A stretch of 64,000 nucleotides of DNA from Chloroflexota bacterium (GCA_013388745.1 JACAER010000060.1:44372-108371), one strand, 5' to 3'. Shown: positions 10,116 through 19,171, counted from the first letter of the stretch. Program-made: numbers and translations. Notes: generated by a model not told the origin, from the letters alone.

Positions 10116-10431
10116 GAATTACCCCTTCGTCAGCGCCGTTGATCCCTTGTTCCCTTACCCGCACTATATATCATAAAAGAATTTCTCCTTTTAACAAAAG
10201 GATAAATGTAAAAAAACCTTGCCTAGCATGAAATTTTTTGTGAATTTTTGTTTACGTTTCGCCCACTGCTGGCTTGGGCGCGGAGGCAAACGGGTGATAC
10301 TTCACCGGTTCTGCTCTGCTGACTGGTTGTTAGCTGCTGCTCCCAACAACCCCGCCGTGTCGATCAATTTTATTGTATATTCTACTCTATTTCATACCAC
10401 ACACCTACTCCACAGAAAGATTCGGCGGGGA
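10116..10431. other. Intergenic stretch without a recognisable gene
   Basis: AT-richer DNA between the polysaccharide operon and the tnpB remnant. It should carry the promoter of the leftward sugar transferase operon, but no clear -35/-10 pair was picked out. No RNA gene seen. Confidence 0.4.
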
Positions 10432-10451
10432 CAACCGGCTGAAGCCGGTTG
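10432..10451. repeat. Perfect 9-bp inverted repeat near the IS remnant
   Basis: CAACCGGCT (10432-10440) and AGCCGGTTG (10443-10451) form a 9-bp stem with a 2-base loop, about 60 bases upstream of the tnpB remnant. It could be the subterminal hairpin of the left end of an IS200/IS605-type element, which transposes by recognising hairpins. A fortuitous palindrome is possible. Confidence 0.4.
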
Positions 10452-10514
10452 GGGAAGCCAAAACTCGCCTTGCGCGTCTTGCGGATAGTGCCGGGTATCG
10501 GTAGTATAGCAGAG

Positions 10515-10903
10515 ATGAAACTCATCGCGCAGTTGGAGCTGTAACTCGCGTCTGAACAACATGCGCTGCTCAAGTACACGCTTGAAGCGGCGAACGCAGC
10601 CTGCAACTTCGTCACCCAGGTTGTCTGATTGAGTACAAGGCGCAGCGGGCGGGCATTCCAGTCAGGCGAGTTGACCCGCGCAATATCTCGCGCACTTGTT
10701 CCACCTGCGGGCAGGTTGATCCAGCCAATCGTCGGTCGCAAGACACTTTCCTCTGTACTCAGTGTGGCTGTGCTGGACACGCTGATTACTTCGCGGTGCT
10801 TGAAATACAGCGTCGGGCGACTGTCAGAACGCCGCACGTAGGTAGTGCCGCTGAGCGCTATCGACTTACAGGCTGCGCGGCGAGCGCCCTTAACACTGCG
10901 TAA
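10515..10903 (+). pseudogene. Decayed, internally deleted tnpB (IS200/IS605 OrfB)
   Basis: The reading starts ATGAAACTC, giving MKLIAQLEL, then a stop (10542), then 'EQHALLKYTLEAANAACNF', which is the typical N-terminus of TnpB. After a second stop (10626) a different frame (from 10631) gives the C-terminal zinc ribbon: 'YKAQRAGIPVRRVDPRNIS', then C-S-T-C and C-T-Q-C, then 'GCAGHADYFAVLEIQRRA'. The frame stops at 10901. The whole catalytic RuvC body between these ends is missing. This is a dead remnant with at least two nonsense changes, a frameshift and a large internal deletion. It could be a non-autonomous derivative mobilised in trans. Confidence 0.8.
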
Positions 10904-11151
10904 TGATTATACCAGCGCCTCTTCAGATTTCCATCAAACCACATATGTGTTGCGCTAAGATTGTGTTGAGATTATGCCTGTATTATCATTAGGATCAATT
11001 TAAGTCTAACATAGACTGACGCTGCAAGCTGTAAAAGCCTGAAAAAACGGGCGCGCGTATGTGAAGGAAAGCATGATTGATAGGGGACAACTATCACTAG
11101 GGGTTATCCCGTGCGCGCATTACGATAATTGTAAGGTGAGGAGCGGTTGTG

Positions 11152-11520
11152 ATGCATGAACTTTCAGTGACCCAAAGCATTTTGGAGATCGCGCTCCGTC
11201 ATGCCGAAAAGGCGGGCGCGCAGAAAATTACCGATTTGTACCTTGTTGTCGGGGAGCTGTCTTCGATTATCGATTCGTCGGTACAGTTCTATTGGAATAT
11301 CATCAGTCAGGGAACAGCCGCCGAAAACGCCACGCTGCACTTCCGCCGCATCGCTGCCGAAATGGAATGCAAAGTCTGTGGCAACCGTTTCAAAATCCGC
11401 CAGCAGGGTTTTATTTGCCCTTACTGCAACAGCTTAGACGTGTGTGTGCGTTTCGGCGACGAATTCTATCTGGATGCTATCGAAGTCGAAACACGGAAAG
11501 GGGAGGCGGTATGCGTATAG
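11152..11520 (+). CDS. hypA: Hydrogenase/urease nickel incorporation protein HypA
   Basis: 122 residues, the standard HypA length. The ATG at 11152 gives the obligatory MHE start (His2 is the nickel ligand), preferred over the GTG one codon earlier; GAGGAG lies upstream. The zinc site is C73-x2-C76 and C89-x2-C92. HypA delivers nickel to hydrogenase large subunits (sometimes urease) together with HypB, whose gene overlaps it by 10 bases. No hydrogenase structural gene or hypCDEF is present in this window, so the target enzyme must be encoded elsewhere. Confidence 0.93.
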   Translation: MHELSVTQSILEIALRHAEKAGAQKITDLYLVVGELSSIIDSSVQFYWNIISQGTAAENATLHFRRIAAEMECKVCGNRFKIRQQGFICPYCNSLDVCVRFGDEFYLDAIEVETRKGEAVCV

Positions 11521-12176
11521 CCGTCGTCGAAAAGATTCTCAGCGCCAATGACCAGTTAGCTGCCCAAAATCGTTCCTGGCTCGATAAAGCCCGCGTCTTT
11601 TCGCTCAACTTCATGGCCTCTCCCGGCGCGGGCAAAACCTCCCTGATCGAACAGACTGTCTCGCGACTGACGGAGAAGCTGCGGCTCGGCGTGATCGACG
11701 GCGATATCGCCACCAGTTTCGATGCCGAACGCGCGCAGGCCGCCGGCGCTATTGCCGCACAGATCAACACTGGCGGCGACTGCCACCTTGACGCGGTTAT
11801 GTTGCAGGAAGCCCTTGTCGAGTTCCCCCTCGCCGATATTGATCTGCTGATCGTCGAAAATGTCGGCAACCTGATTTGCCCCGCCAATTTCCGGCTCGGC
11901 ACGCACAAGAGCGTTTTGATTGCCTCTGTGCCGGAAGGCGACGACAAACCCTATAAATATCCCGGCACCTATCGCGGCATCGACATCCTCGTCATCAACA
12001 AAATCGATCTGCTGCCCTACGTCAAATTCGACATGGCGCGTTTCCAGCGCGGCGTCGAGGCGCTCAACCCCGGCGTCAAAACCTTTGCCCTGTCCTGCCA
12101 GACAGGGGAGGGGATGGATGCCTGGATTGAGTGGCTTGTCCACAGCCAGCAGCAATATCTTAAAACCGAATTCTAA
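11511..12176 (+). CDS. hypB: Hydrogenase nickel incorporation GTPase HypB
   Basis: 221 residues, SIMIBI-class GTPase. P-loop 'SPGAGKTS' near residues 36-43, 'GVIDGDIATSFDAERAQAAG' switch region, 'NTGGDCHLDA' (the conserved metal-binding Cys region of the G domain), 'VENVGNLICP' and the guanine motif 'NKIDL'. The N-terminal CxxCGC nickel site and His-rich stretch of some HypBs are absent, so only the G-domain metal site remains. The start ATG has GGGGAGG just upstream and lies inside the end of hypA. It hydrolyses GTP to drive nickel delivery by HypA. Confidence 0.93.
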   Translation: MRIAVVEKILSANDQLAAQNRSWLDKARVFSLNFMASPGAGKTSLIEQTVSRLTEKLRLGVIDGDIATSFDAERAQAAGAIAAQINTGGDCHLDAVMLQEALVEFPLADIDLLIVENVGNLICPANFRLGTHKSVLIASVPEGDDKPYKYPGTYRGIDILVINKIDLLPYVKFDMARFQRGVEALNPGVKTFALSCQTGEGMDAWIEWLVHSQQQYLKTEF

Positions 12177-12448
12177 CCATTCTTGAGATAAAATTGAGAC
12201 GGGCTTGGCCGATTTTCCGATCAGGCCTTGCTATTGCTGCCTCGATAATACCAGTGTAGTGAAACAATTTGGCATTAAATCAATTTTTTTACACAGAATT
12301 CGGTTTTTTGGTTGATTGTGTTCTTTAATGTTTCGTAACATGATGAATAGAACTTAAGTGATTCAACGGTCAGATTGGTTGGGTCAGCGCCAATTGGGTG
12401 CGCGAAGAAACCGCCTGCGGTTGATCTCCCGCCGCCGTCAATCTGTGT
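12177..12448. other. Intergenic region after hypB
   Basis: First part of a roughly 490-base gap between hypB and the transporter operon. AT-rich in its middle (around 12260-12360). No coding frame or RNA gene was recognised. The other notable element in the gap is the terminator that follows. Confidence 0.35.
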
Positions 12449-12484
12449 GAGGGTGAGCCAGACGGCTCGCCCTCATTTTTTTCT
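12449..12484 (+). terminator. Rho-independent terminator downstream of hypAB
   Basis: GAGGGTGAGCC (12449-12459) pairs with GGCTCGCCCTC (12464-12474) around an AGAC loop, with one G-T pair, and is followed by ATTTTTTTCT. It probably ends the hypAB transcript, though it lies about 270 bases after hypB. Confidence 0.75.
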
Positions 12485-12668
12485 CATTTAATCCATGACT
12501 ATGCAATAGCCGCGCAAAGGCGAGGGGGATAGGAATTCCCGATTATTTTTCTTAACAATTTTTAAGCAAACATTTAGGAATTTTCTGGCATTCGTGGCAC
12601 AATAAGACTCACCTGTGATTATCATGGGTGCAGAACTATATTTCGAAAAGTGCAAAAAGTGAGGCTGT

Positions 12669-13862
12669 ATGATGCGCAAACTAGTGTTATTGGTGCTGTG
12701 TTTGATTGCGGTGCTGTCGTTGGGCGTGGCGGTTACGCGCGCTCAGGGTGGCAGCATGATGACCGAAATCGGCGCGGGCGAAGGCGCGGTGTCGATTGTC
12801 GCTTGGCCGGGTTACATTGAACGTGGTGAAACCGATCCGAACTTCGATTGGGTCACCAGCTTTGAAGCGGAAACCGGCTGTATGGTGAGCGTTCAGGTCG
12901 CCGCGACCTCCGATGAGATGGTCGCGCTGATGAACGAGGGCAATTTTGATCTAGTAACGGCTTCCGGTGATGCCAGCCTGCGTCTGGTTGCCAGCGGCGC
13001 TGTCCAACCCGTCAACCTCGATCTGATCCCAAGCTGGAGCACCGTTGATGAGCGTCTGCAAAACGCGCCCTGGCACACCGTCGATACCGATGGTGATGGC
13101 GTAGTCGAACATTACGGTGTCCCCTATCAGTGGGGTCCCAACGTCCTGATGTACAACACCGAAGTCTTCCCCGAAGCTCCCACAAGCTGGAACGTGGTCT
13201 TTGAAGAAATGACCCTGCCCGACGGGCAGAGCAATGTCGGGCGCATCGAAGCCTACGACGGCCCGATCTACATTGCCGACGCCGCTATGTACCTGATGTA
13301 CCACAACCCCGAACTGGGCATCACCGACCCCTATTCGTTGGATCGCGATCAGTTTAACGCCGCGCTCGACCTGCTGCGCCAGCAGCGCGAACTGGTCTTC
13401 CGTTACTGGCACGACGCCTTTATCCAGATTGACGATTTCGTCAACGAAGGTGTGGTCGCTTCCGGTTCGTGGCCCTTCCAGGTCAACCTGCTGGTTGCTC
13501 AGGGCGCGCCTATCGCCAGCACTATCCCGCAGGAAGGCGCTACCGGTTGGGCAGACACGACCATGATGCACACCGACGCCCCGCATCCCAACTGCGCCTA
13601 CATGTGGCTGGAACACTCGCTCAGCCTGCAACTGCAAGGCGATCTGGCTGCCTGGTTTGGCTCGGTGCCTTCTGTTCCCGCCGCCTGCGAAGGCAATGCG
13701 CTGCTGGGCGAAACTGGCTGCGCCACCAACGGCTTCGACAACTTCGAGCTGATTCGCTTCTGGCGCACTCCCACCACCGACTGCGGTGATGATCGCGGCG
13801 ATGTCTGCGTGCCCTATCGCGAATGGGTAACGCAGTATGTCGGAGTCATCGGCGGGCGCTGA
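12669..13862 (+). CDS. Polyamine-type ABC transporter substrate-binding protein (YdcS/PotD-like)
   Basis: 397 residues. N-terminal signal peptide (about 1-25, ending TRAQG). The mature part has a type II periplasmic-binding pattern: 'AVSIVAWPGYIERG' at the start, 'NFDLVTASGDASLRLV', 'YGVPYQWGPNVLMYNTEV' and 'WPFQVNLLVAQGAPIA', which resembles the putrescine/spermidine binding family and especially YdcS. Six cysteines in the C-terminal third could form disulphides. It is followed by a stem-loop and then by the aldehyde dehydrogenase and the ATPase and permease genes of the same system. SD-like GTGAGG precedes two adjacent ATGs (12669 and 12672). Confidence 0.85.
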   Translation: MMRKLVLLVLCLIAVLSLGVAVTRAQGGSMMTEIGAGEGAVSIVAWPGYIERGETDPNFDWVTSFEAETGCMVSVQVAATSDEMVALMNEGNFDLVTASGDASLRLVASGAVQPVNLDLIPSWSTVDERLQNAPWHTVDTDGDGVVEHYGVPYQWGPNVLMYNTEVFPEAPTSWNVVFEEMTLPDGQSNVGRIEAYDGPIYIADAAMYLMYHNPELGITDPYSLDRDQFNAALDLLRQQRELVFRYWHDAFIQIDDFVNEGVVASGSWPFQVNLLVAQGAPIASTIPQEGATGWADTTMMHTDAPHPNCAYMWLEHSLSLQLQGDLAAWFGSVPSVPAACEGNALLGETGCATNGFDNFELIRFWRTPTTDCGDDRGDVCVPYREWVTQYVGVIGGR

Positions 13863-13906
13863 GCTTGAGCATTGTTGGCCAGGGACTGACTATCCCTACA
13901 TACATG

Positions 13907-13930
13907 GGGACGCCTTCGGGCGTCCCTTTT
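13907..13930 (+). terminator. Stem-loop with short U tract after the binding-protein gene
   Basis: GGGACGCC (13907-13914), TTCG tetraloop, GGCGTCCC (13919-13926), then TTTT. Located between the binding protein and the dehydrogenase. In many ABC operons such a hairpin partly stops transcription or protects the mRNA so that the binding protein is made in excess. Confidence 0.75.
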
Positions 13931-13962
13931 GCGAATAGACCTTTTTCACACAAGGACATCTT

Positions 13963-15405
13963 ATGGAATACAAACTGTGGATTAACGGCCAGTGGACGGA
14001 TACACGCGATGGCAAAAAAATGGCCGTCGAAAACCCCGCGACGGGCGAAAAAATCGCCGAAGTCGTAGACGCGGGGCGCGCTGATGTTGACGCCGCTGTC
14101 AGTGCCGCCCACACGGCCTTCTATGATGGCCGCTGGTCAAAACTTACCCCCGGCGAACGTTCGCTGGCGCTGTGGCGTCTGGCGGATCTGCTGGAAAAAC
14201 GCGCGGAAGACTTCGCCCGCGCTGAATCTGAAAACACGGGCAAGCCCTTCAAGCTGGTCAGTCTCGGCGCGGATATGCCGTTTGCCGTCGATAACCTGCG
14301 CTTTTTCTCGGCTGCCGCGCGCGATACACACGGTTATACCTCCGGCGAATACGCCAAAGGCTTCACCTCGATTTACCGCCGCGAACCCGTCGGCGTTGTC
14401 GCGCAGATCGCCCCCTGGAATTACCCGCTGATGATGGCTGTCTGGAAGATCGGCCCCGCGCTGGCGGCGGGCTGCACCATCGTGCTCAAACCCGCGCCCG
14501 GCACGCCCATCACCACGCTCATGCTGGCCGAAATCATCGCCGAAGCGGGCATTCCTGCCGGCGTTGTCAACATCATCAGCGGCGGCAACGACACTGGGCA
14601 GGCGTTGGTCGAGCATCCCGACGTGCGTATGGTCAGCCTCACTGGTTCCACCAACACCGGCAAAAAGATCATGAAAACTGCCGCCGATACGCTCAAGCGC
14701 GTGCATCTCGAACTCGGCGGCAAAGCCCCGTTCATCGTGTTTGACGACGCCGACATTGAAACGGTCGCCGCCACCGCCACCCTGGCTGCCACCTTCAACA
14801 CTGGCCAGGACTGCACCGCCGCCACCCGCGTGTATGTCGAAGGCGCGAAGATGAACAGCGTGCTGGAAGCCCTCGTCGAAGCGATGCGCGCTGTCAAAAT
14901 CGGCCAACCGTTCGAAGACGGCGTGCAGATGGGGCCGCTGATCTCCGGCGTGCAGCGCGAGCGTGTGCAGGGCTTTGTCGCGCGCGCCAAAGCCAGCGGC
15001 GCGTCCATCGTCACCGGCGGCGGCGTGCCTGCGGGCTTGGGCAAAGGCTACTTCTTCGAACCCACCGTTGTCGTTAACGCCGACCAGCGTTCGGAAATCG
15101 TCCAGAGCGAAGTCTTCGGTCCCGTGCTCACTGTCAACAGCTTCAAGGGTGACGCCGAAGCCGTGCAGATGGGCAACGACGTGCTCTACGGCCTGGCCGC
15201 CTCCCTGTGGACGAAAGACGTAGGCCGCGCCATGCGCATCGCCGGTGAACTCGAATTTGGTACGGTTTGGGTCAACGACCACATTCCGCTCGCCTCCGAA
15301 ACTCCGCACGGCGGCTTTAAGCAGTCGGGCTTCGGCAAAGATCTTTCCGCAGAAGCTGTTTCCGATTACAAGATCACCAAGCACGTGATGGTAAAGAACG
15401 CATGA
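13963..15405 (+). CDS. Gamma-aminobutyraldehyde (betaine-aldehyde type) dehydrogenase
   Basis: 480 residues, standard for NAD(P)-dependent aldehyde dehydrogenases. Visible motifs: 'APWNYPLMMAVWKIGPAL', 'LTGSTNTGKKIM' (cofactor loop), LELGGKAP (catalytic Glu) and FNTGQDCTAATR (catalytic Cys). The C-terminal 'HGGFKQSGFGKDLS' and 'YKITKHVM' resemble E. coli PatD (YdcW). It would oxidise 4-aminobutanal, derived from putrescine, to GABA. It lies inside a polyamine-type transporter operon, which supports that substrate. The stop overlaps the ATPase start (ATGA). Confidence 0.85.
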   Translation: MEYKLWINGQWTDTRDGKKMAVENPATGEKIAEVVDAGRADVDAAVSAAHTAFYDGRWSKLTPGERSLALWRLADLLEKRAEDFARAESENTGKPFKLVSLGADMPFAVDNLRFFSAAARDTHGYTSGEYAKGFTSIYRREPVGVVAQIAPWNYPLMMAVWKIGPALAAGCTIVLKPAPGTPITTLMLAEIIAEAGIPAGVVNIISGGNDTGQALVEHPDVRMVSLTGSTNTGKKIMKTAADTLKRVHLELGGKAPFIVFDDADIETVAATATLAATFNTGQDCTAATRVYVEGAKMNSVLEALVEAMRAVKIGQPFEDGVQMGPLISGVQRERVQGFVARAKASGASIVTGGGVPAGLGKGYFFEPTVVVNADQRSEIVQSEVFGPVLTVNSFKGDAEAVQMGNDVLYGLAASLWTKDVGRAMRIAGELEFGTVWVNDHIPLASETPHGGFKQSGFGKDLSAEAVSDYKITKHVMVKNA

Positions 15406-16451
15406 AAGCCAAGAACGCTGTCGCCGCTGTGCGCCTGGCCGCAGTCTCCAAGCACTTCGGTTCGGTCAAGGCGGTAGACAATATCTCGCTCGATCTTCAT
15501 GATGGTGAATTTTTTTCCTTGCTCGGCCCTTCGGGGTCGGGCAAGACCACCTGTCTGCGCCTTATCGCCGGCTTCGAACAGCCCACCTCTGGCAGTATCC
15601 AGTTGTTTGGCCAGGAAGTGGCTGGTGTCCCGCCCTATGATCGCGATGTGAACACCGTCTTTCAGGATTACGCCCTCTTTCCCCACATGACCGTGGGCGA
15701 CAACATCGCTTATGGGCTGATGATCAAAAAAGTGCCGAAACCTGAACGCAAAAAGCGTGTGCAGGAAATGCTCGATATGGTGCGTCTGCCCGGCTTCCAA
15801 GACCGCAAGCCGTCGCAGCTTTCCGGCGGCCAGCGCCAGCGTGTTGCCCTGGCGCGCGCGCTCATCAATCATCCGCGCGTGCTCCTGCTGGACGAACCAC
15901 TCGGCGCGCTCGATCTCAAGCTGCGCCAGCAAATGCAGGTCGAACTGAAGGCCATCCAGCAAAAAGTTGGCATCACCTTCATTTTTGTCACCCACGATCA
16001 GGAAGAAGCGCTCACCATGAGCGACCGTATCGCCGTTTTTAATCACGGCAAAATCGAACAGGTCGGCACCCCCGCCGACGTTTACGAGCGCCCGCTCACC
16101 AGCTTCGTCGCCGATTTTGTCGGCACCTCCAATGTCATCGGCGGGGCAGTCGCCAAAGCCCTCACCGGTGCGGAACACACCTTTTCCGTCCGCCCGGAAA
16201 AAATTCGCATCGCGCCTTCGGGTTCCCCTGTTCCAGACGATTCGCTGGGTGTATCCGGCGTCGTGCGCGATGTCGTCTATCTCGGCCTGTTCACCCGCTA
16301 TCTGGTCGAAGTCCATGAAGATCTCGACATCATCGTCATCGAGCAGAATCTCGAAACCACCTCCGTGGATGTCAGCGCCAAGCGCGGCAGCAAGGTCATG
16401 CTCATCTGGCAAAAAGCCCATAATCGCGCCATTATGCGGAGCGAGGAGTGA
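15402..16451 (+). CDS. potA: ABC transporter ATPase, PotA family
   Basis: 349 residues. Walker A GPSGSGKTT, Q-loop 'VFQDYALFPHMTVGDNIAYG', signature LSGGQRQR, Walker B LLLDEP, switch His in FVTHDQEEA. The C-terminal TOBE domain (from about 240) contains 'FSVRPEKIRI', the typical Pot/Pro-type regulatory domain. It energises the two permeases that follow. ATGA overlap with the dehydrogenase; the next permease starts 3 bases after its stop. Confidence 0.92.
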   Translation: MKAKNAVAAVRLAAVSKHFGSVKAVDNISLDLHDGEFFSLLGPSGSGKTTCLRLIAGFEQPTSGSIQLFGQEVAGVPPYDRDVNTVFQDYALFPHMTVGDNIAYGLMIKKVPKPERKKRVQEMLDMVRLPGFQDRKPSQLSGGQRQRVALARALINHPRVLLLDEPLGALDLKLRQQMQVELKAIQQKVGITFIFVTHDQEEALTMSDRIAVFNHGKIEQVGTPADVYERPLTSFVADFVGTSNVIGGAVAKALTGAEHTFSVRPEKIRIAPSGSPVPDDSLGVSGVVRDVVYLGLFTRYLVEVHEDLDIIVIEQNLETTSVDVSAKRGSKVMLIWQKAHNRAIMRSEE

Positions 16452-16453
16452 TT

Positions 16454-17395
16454 ATGGCTGCCCAGATTAAATCGCCGCCTGGTTTTTTGCGCCGGCTTTC
16501 GACTTTTTTTTATTCGCGTCCCGTGCTGACTCTGCTAGCGCTGCTGGCTGTGCCGCTGCTGTGGCTGCTCATTTTTTACATCGGCGCGCTGCTGGCGCTG
16601 CTCATCAACAGCTTTTTCTATTTTGATGATGCCGGCTTGGCTGTGCGCATCGTCCGCGAATTTTCGCTCTACACCTATCAGCAGCTTTTCACGCCCGCTA
16701 ATCTCGATATTATCGGGCGCACAGTGCTGATGGCCGCGTCGGTCACGGTTTTTTCGGCGCTGATGGCTTTTCCGTTCGCCTACTATATGGCGCGTTATGC
16801 CACAGGCCGCGTCAAAGGCCTGCTCTATCTGGCCGTCACTGTGCCGCTGTGGTCGAGCTACCTCGTGCGTGTCTATTCGTGGAAGCTGATTCTGGCGAAC
16901 GAAGGTGTTGTCACCTGGTTCTTTAACGCCTTTGGCTTGGGCGGCGTGTTGCAAGCGGTGCTCGATATTCCTGTCATCGGCGGACGCACACTCTCCGTCT
17001 CGTATCTGGGCATGTTCCTCGTTTTTGTCTACATCTGGCTGCCCTACATGATTCTGCCCATCAACGCCGCCCTCGAACGTGTTCCCAAGTCGCTGATCGA
17101 AGCTTCCAGCGATCTCGGTGGGCATCCCGGCTATACCTTCCGCCGCATCATCCTGCCGCTCGCCTTTCCCGGTGTCGTCGCTGGCTCTATCTTCACTTTT
17201 TCTCTGACTCTCGGCGACTACATCATTCCCGGCGTTATCGGCGATTCCAGCTTTTTCATTGGGTCTGCCGTGCTCTCGTACCAGGGCACATCCGGCAACA
17301 TCCCGTTGGCCGCCGCTATGACTGTCGTGCCGATTGCCATCATGCTGATTTACCTGACGATTGCCAGACGATTGGGGGCTTTCGATGCGCTCTAA
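16454..17395 (+). CDS. potB: ABC transporter permease, PotB family
   Basis: 313 residues, six predicted membrane helices. The ATPase-coupling EAA loop reads '[20 protein letters not shown]', as in PotB-type polyamine permeases. The ATG at 16454 is chosen because GAGGAG ends 6 bases before it, whereas the GTG at 16448 touches that site. It forms a heterodimer with the downstream PotC-like protein. Confidence 0.9.
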   Translation: MAAQIKSPPGFLRRLSTFFYSRPVLTLLALLAVPLLWLLIFYIGALLALLINSFFYFDDAGLAVRIVREFSLYTYQQLFTPANLDIIGRTVLMAASVTVFSALMAFPFAYYMARYATGRVKGLLYLAVTVPLWSSYLVRVYSWKLILANEGVVTWFFNAFGLGGVLQAVLDIPVIGGRTLSVSYLGMFLVFVYIWLPYMILPINAALERVPKSLIEASSDLGGHPGYTFRRIILPLAFPGVVAGSIFTFSLTLGDYIIPGVIGDSSFFIGSAVLSYQGTSGNIPLAAAMTVVPIAIMLIYLTIARRLGAFDAL

Positions 17396-18188
17396 AGGCA
17401 GCGACGAACGTGGGGGGTGGGGTTTGCGTCTGGCCGCCATCGGCCTGATTCTCTTCCTGCATTTCCCCATCCTGATCATCATTCTGTATTCGTTCACGAC
17501 GGAAGAGGCCTCGTTCAGCTTCCCGCCCCCTGTTTTGACCTTGCGGTGGTTCGGCGCGCTCGCTGCCCGCCGCGATTTTTGGGATGCGTTGGGGCTGTCG
17601 CTGCAAGTCTCGCTGGTTTCGACCACTGTGGCGCTGGTGCTCGGCACGTTGATCGCCCTGGCGATTTACCGCACGCGGTTTTTTGGCCGCGAGGCGCTTT
17701 CGCTGCTGTTCATTCTGCCGATTGCGCTGCCCGGCATTGTCACCGGCATTGCTTTGCGTTCGGCTATCGGCCTGATGGATGTGGATTTCAGTTTTTGGAC
17801 GATTGTCATCGGTCACGCCACCTTCTGCATCGTCACGGTCTATAACAATGTGGTGGCGCGGCTGCGGCGCACGCAGTTTTCGCAGATCGAAGCCTCGATG
17901 GACCTGGGCGCTTCTCCGCTGGAGACGTTTCGGTATGTCGTCTTCCCGAATATTGCAACAGCACTGCTGGCAGGCGGGATGCTCTCGTTCGCCCTGTCCT
18001 TCGATGAGGTCATCGTCACAACGTTCACCTCCGGGCAGCAGGACACACTGCCCATCTGGATTCTCTCGCAGCTCACGCGCCCGCGCGATCGCCCCGTGAC
18101 CAATGTCGCCGCGCTGTTCGTTATCGCCACCACTTTTATTCCTATCGTGTTGGCCTATCGCTACACTCGCGACGTTTCTGAAACCTGA
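17385..18188 (+). CDS. potC: ABC transporter permease, PotC family
   Basis: 267 residues, six membrane helices, EAA loop '[20 protein letters not shown]'. The ATG at 17385 has GGGGG about 6 bases upstream and overlaps the end of potB by 11 bases. The final '[13 protein letters not shown]' is characteristic of PotC/YdcV proteins. Last gene of the binding protein, dehydrogenase, ATPase, permease, permease operon. No clear terminator follows, only a GC-rich imperfect stem around 18205-18235. Confidence 0.9.
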   Translation: MRSKGSDERGGWGLRLAAIGLILFLHFPILIIILYSFTTEEASFSFPPPVLTLRWFGALAARRDFWDALGLSLQVSLVSTTVALVLGTLIALAIYRTRFFGREALSLLFILPIALPGIVTGIALRSAIGLMDVDFSFWTIVIGHATFCIVTVYNNVVARLRRTQFSQIEASMDLGASPLETFRYVVFPNIATALLAGGMLSFALSFDEVIVTTFTSGQQDTLPIWILSQLTRPRDRPVTNVAALFVIATTFIPIVLAYRYTRDVSET

Positions 18189-18257
18189 GCTTTCCTCCCT
18201 TTTGCCTCGCCCCTCGCTGCGCTGGCGGCGAGGGCAGAGCGGGCTGCCTGCCAGCTT

Positions 18258-19064
18258 TTAGCTGTTCTTGCTGCGCTTTGCCTCGTCTTCTGCCAGCATC
18301 TGCGCGATTTCCGCCGTTTCCAGCGTATCCACGTACTGCGTGATGCCCTCGCGCAGATACCCCGGCAGATCCGGGTGCAGCTTCTGGAAATTCGCGGCGA
18401 AATCCGGGTTGGCCTCATAGTGTTGGCCCAGTCCGCGTAAGATTTCCAGGGTCGGCTCATAAAAGTAGCGGATATGATTGTGCCAGCGCACGAGGATCGC
18501 TTGCACACGCTCATCGGTTGCCGCTGTGCCCGCTTCCAGCGCATCTGTCAGTTGGTTGTAAATCTGGTTGCCCTCGGCCATAATCGCGTCTTTCTGCGCC
18601 TGCGTGTAGCTTTTCCAGCGCTTGATCGACTGGTTCACCAGATCGGGCCCATACTGCAAGCGGGCCTCGCGTTCATAGTCTTTCTGCTTTTCTTCGCTGA
18701 ACGCTTCGAACATCCGCTTTCTTGGCATGTCTTCCTCCCCCGATAGATGTTTGATGGTCGTCTCAACTGTCGCGATGAGGCGGTGCAGCCGCTCGATTTT
18801 TCCCGCCAGCACTTTGTGGTGCGATTTCAGGGCTGTCACCACGTCAAAATCCGCGCTGTCGAGTGCTGCCTTGATCTGTGTCAGTTCCAGCCCGATTTCG
18901 CGGTAAAACAGGATTTTCTGCAAGCGCAGCAGGGCCGCGTCGTCATAGCAGCGGTAGCCGTTTGCTGCCACTTTTGCCGGACGCAACAGCCCGATTTCGT
19001 CGTAGTAATGCAGCGTTCGCACGCTTATTTGCGCCAGATCCGCCACTTGTTTCACGCTGTACAC
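18258..19064 (-). CDS. MerR family activator with TipAS ligand-binding domain
   Basis: 268 residues. The N-terminal winged helix begins 'VYSVKQVADLAQISVRTLHY' with 'YDEIGLLRPAKVAANGYRCY', the classic MerR DNA-binding region, then the dimerisation helix. Residues from about 115 form a TipAS-type all-helical domain ('MFEAFSEEKQKDYEREA' onward), which in TipA and Mta-like proteins binds antibiotics or drugs. The GTG at 19064 is preferred over the GTG at 19082, because AGGAGG lies about 9 bases upstream of it. A MerR-type operator lies immediately upstream, so it probably regulates itself; no drug exporter is adjacent. Confidence 0.88.
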   Translation of the reverse strand: MYSVKQVADLAQISVRTLHYYDEIGLLRPAKVAANGYRCYDDAALLRLQKILFYREIGLELTQIKAALDSADFDVVTALKSHHKVLAGKIERLHRLIATVETTIKHLSGEEDMPRKRMFEAFSEEKQKDYEREARLQYGPDLVNQSIKRWKSYTQAQKDAIMAEGNQIYNQLTDALEAGTAATDERVQAILVRWHNHIRYFYEPTLEILRGLGQHYEANPDFAANFQKLHPDLPGYLREGITQYVDTLETAEIAQMLAEDEAKRSKNS

Positions 19065-19091
19065 GCGCTCCTGCCTCCTCACTTGTCCATC

Positions 19092-19122
19092 ATCTTAAAC
19101 TATGACGTTACGTGAGAGTCAA
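19092..19122 (-). promoter_or_regulatory. MerR-type promoter/operator with 19-bp spacer
   Basis: On the minus strand TTGACT (19122-19117) is the -35 and TAAGAT (19097-19092) the -10, separated by 19 bp rather than the usual 17. The spacer contains the dyad ACGTAACGT. Overlong spacers with a central dyad are the hallmark of promoters switched on by MerR-family DNA distortion. The regulator gene starts 28 bases downstream of the -10. Confidence 0.75.
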
Positions 19123-19171
19123 GAGGTCGAAGTTCCGGCCCGAAAGAGACGTAAATTTGCTCGTTTTTCGG

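Noticed and set aside
10382..10837. Minus-strand open frame over the tnpB remnant
   Set aside because: The plus strand carries recognisable TnpB ends with a zinc ribbon; the minus frame has no family pattern.
14137..15384. Long open frame antisense to the aldehyde dehydrogenase
   Set aside because: Low-complexity Gly/Asp/Arg/His translation mirrored from a perfectly conserved dehydrogenase; a shadow of codon bias.
18200..18245. GC-rich imperfect stem after potC
   Set aside because: Pairing is broken by mismatches and no U run follows; could be chance in GC-rich DNA.
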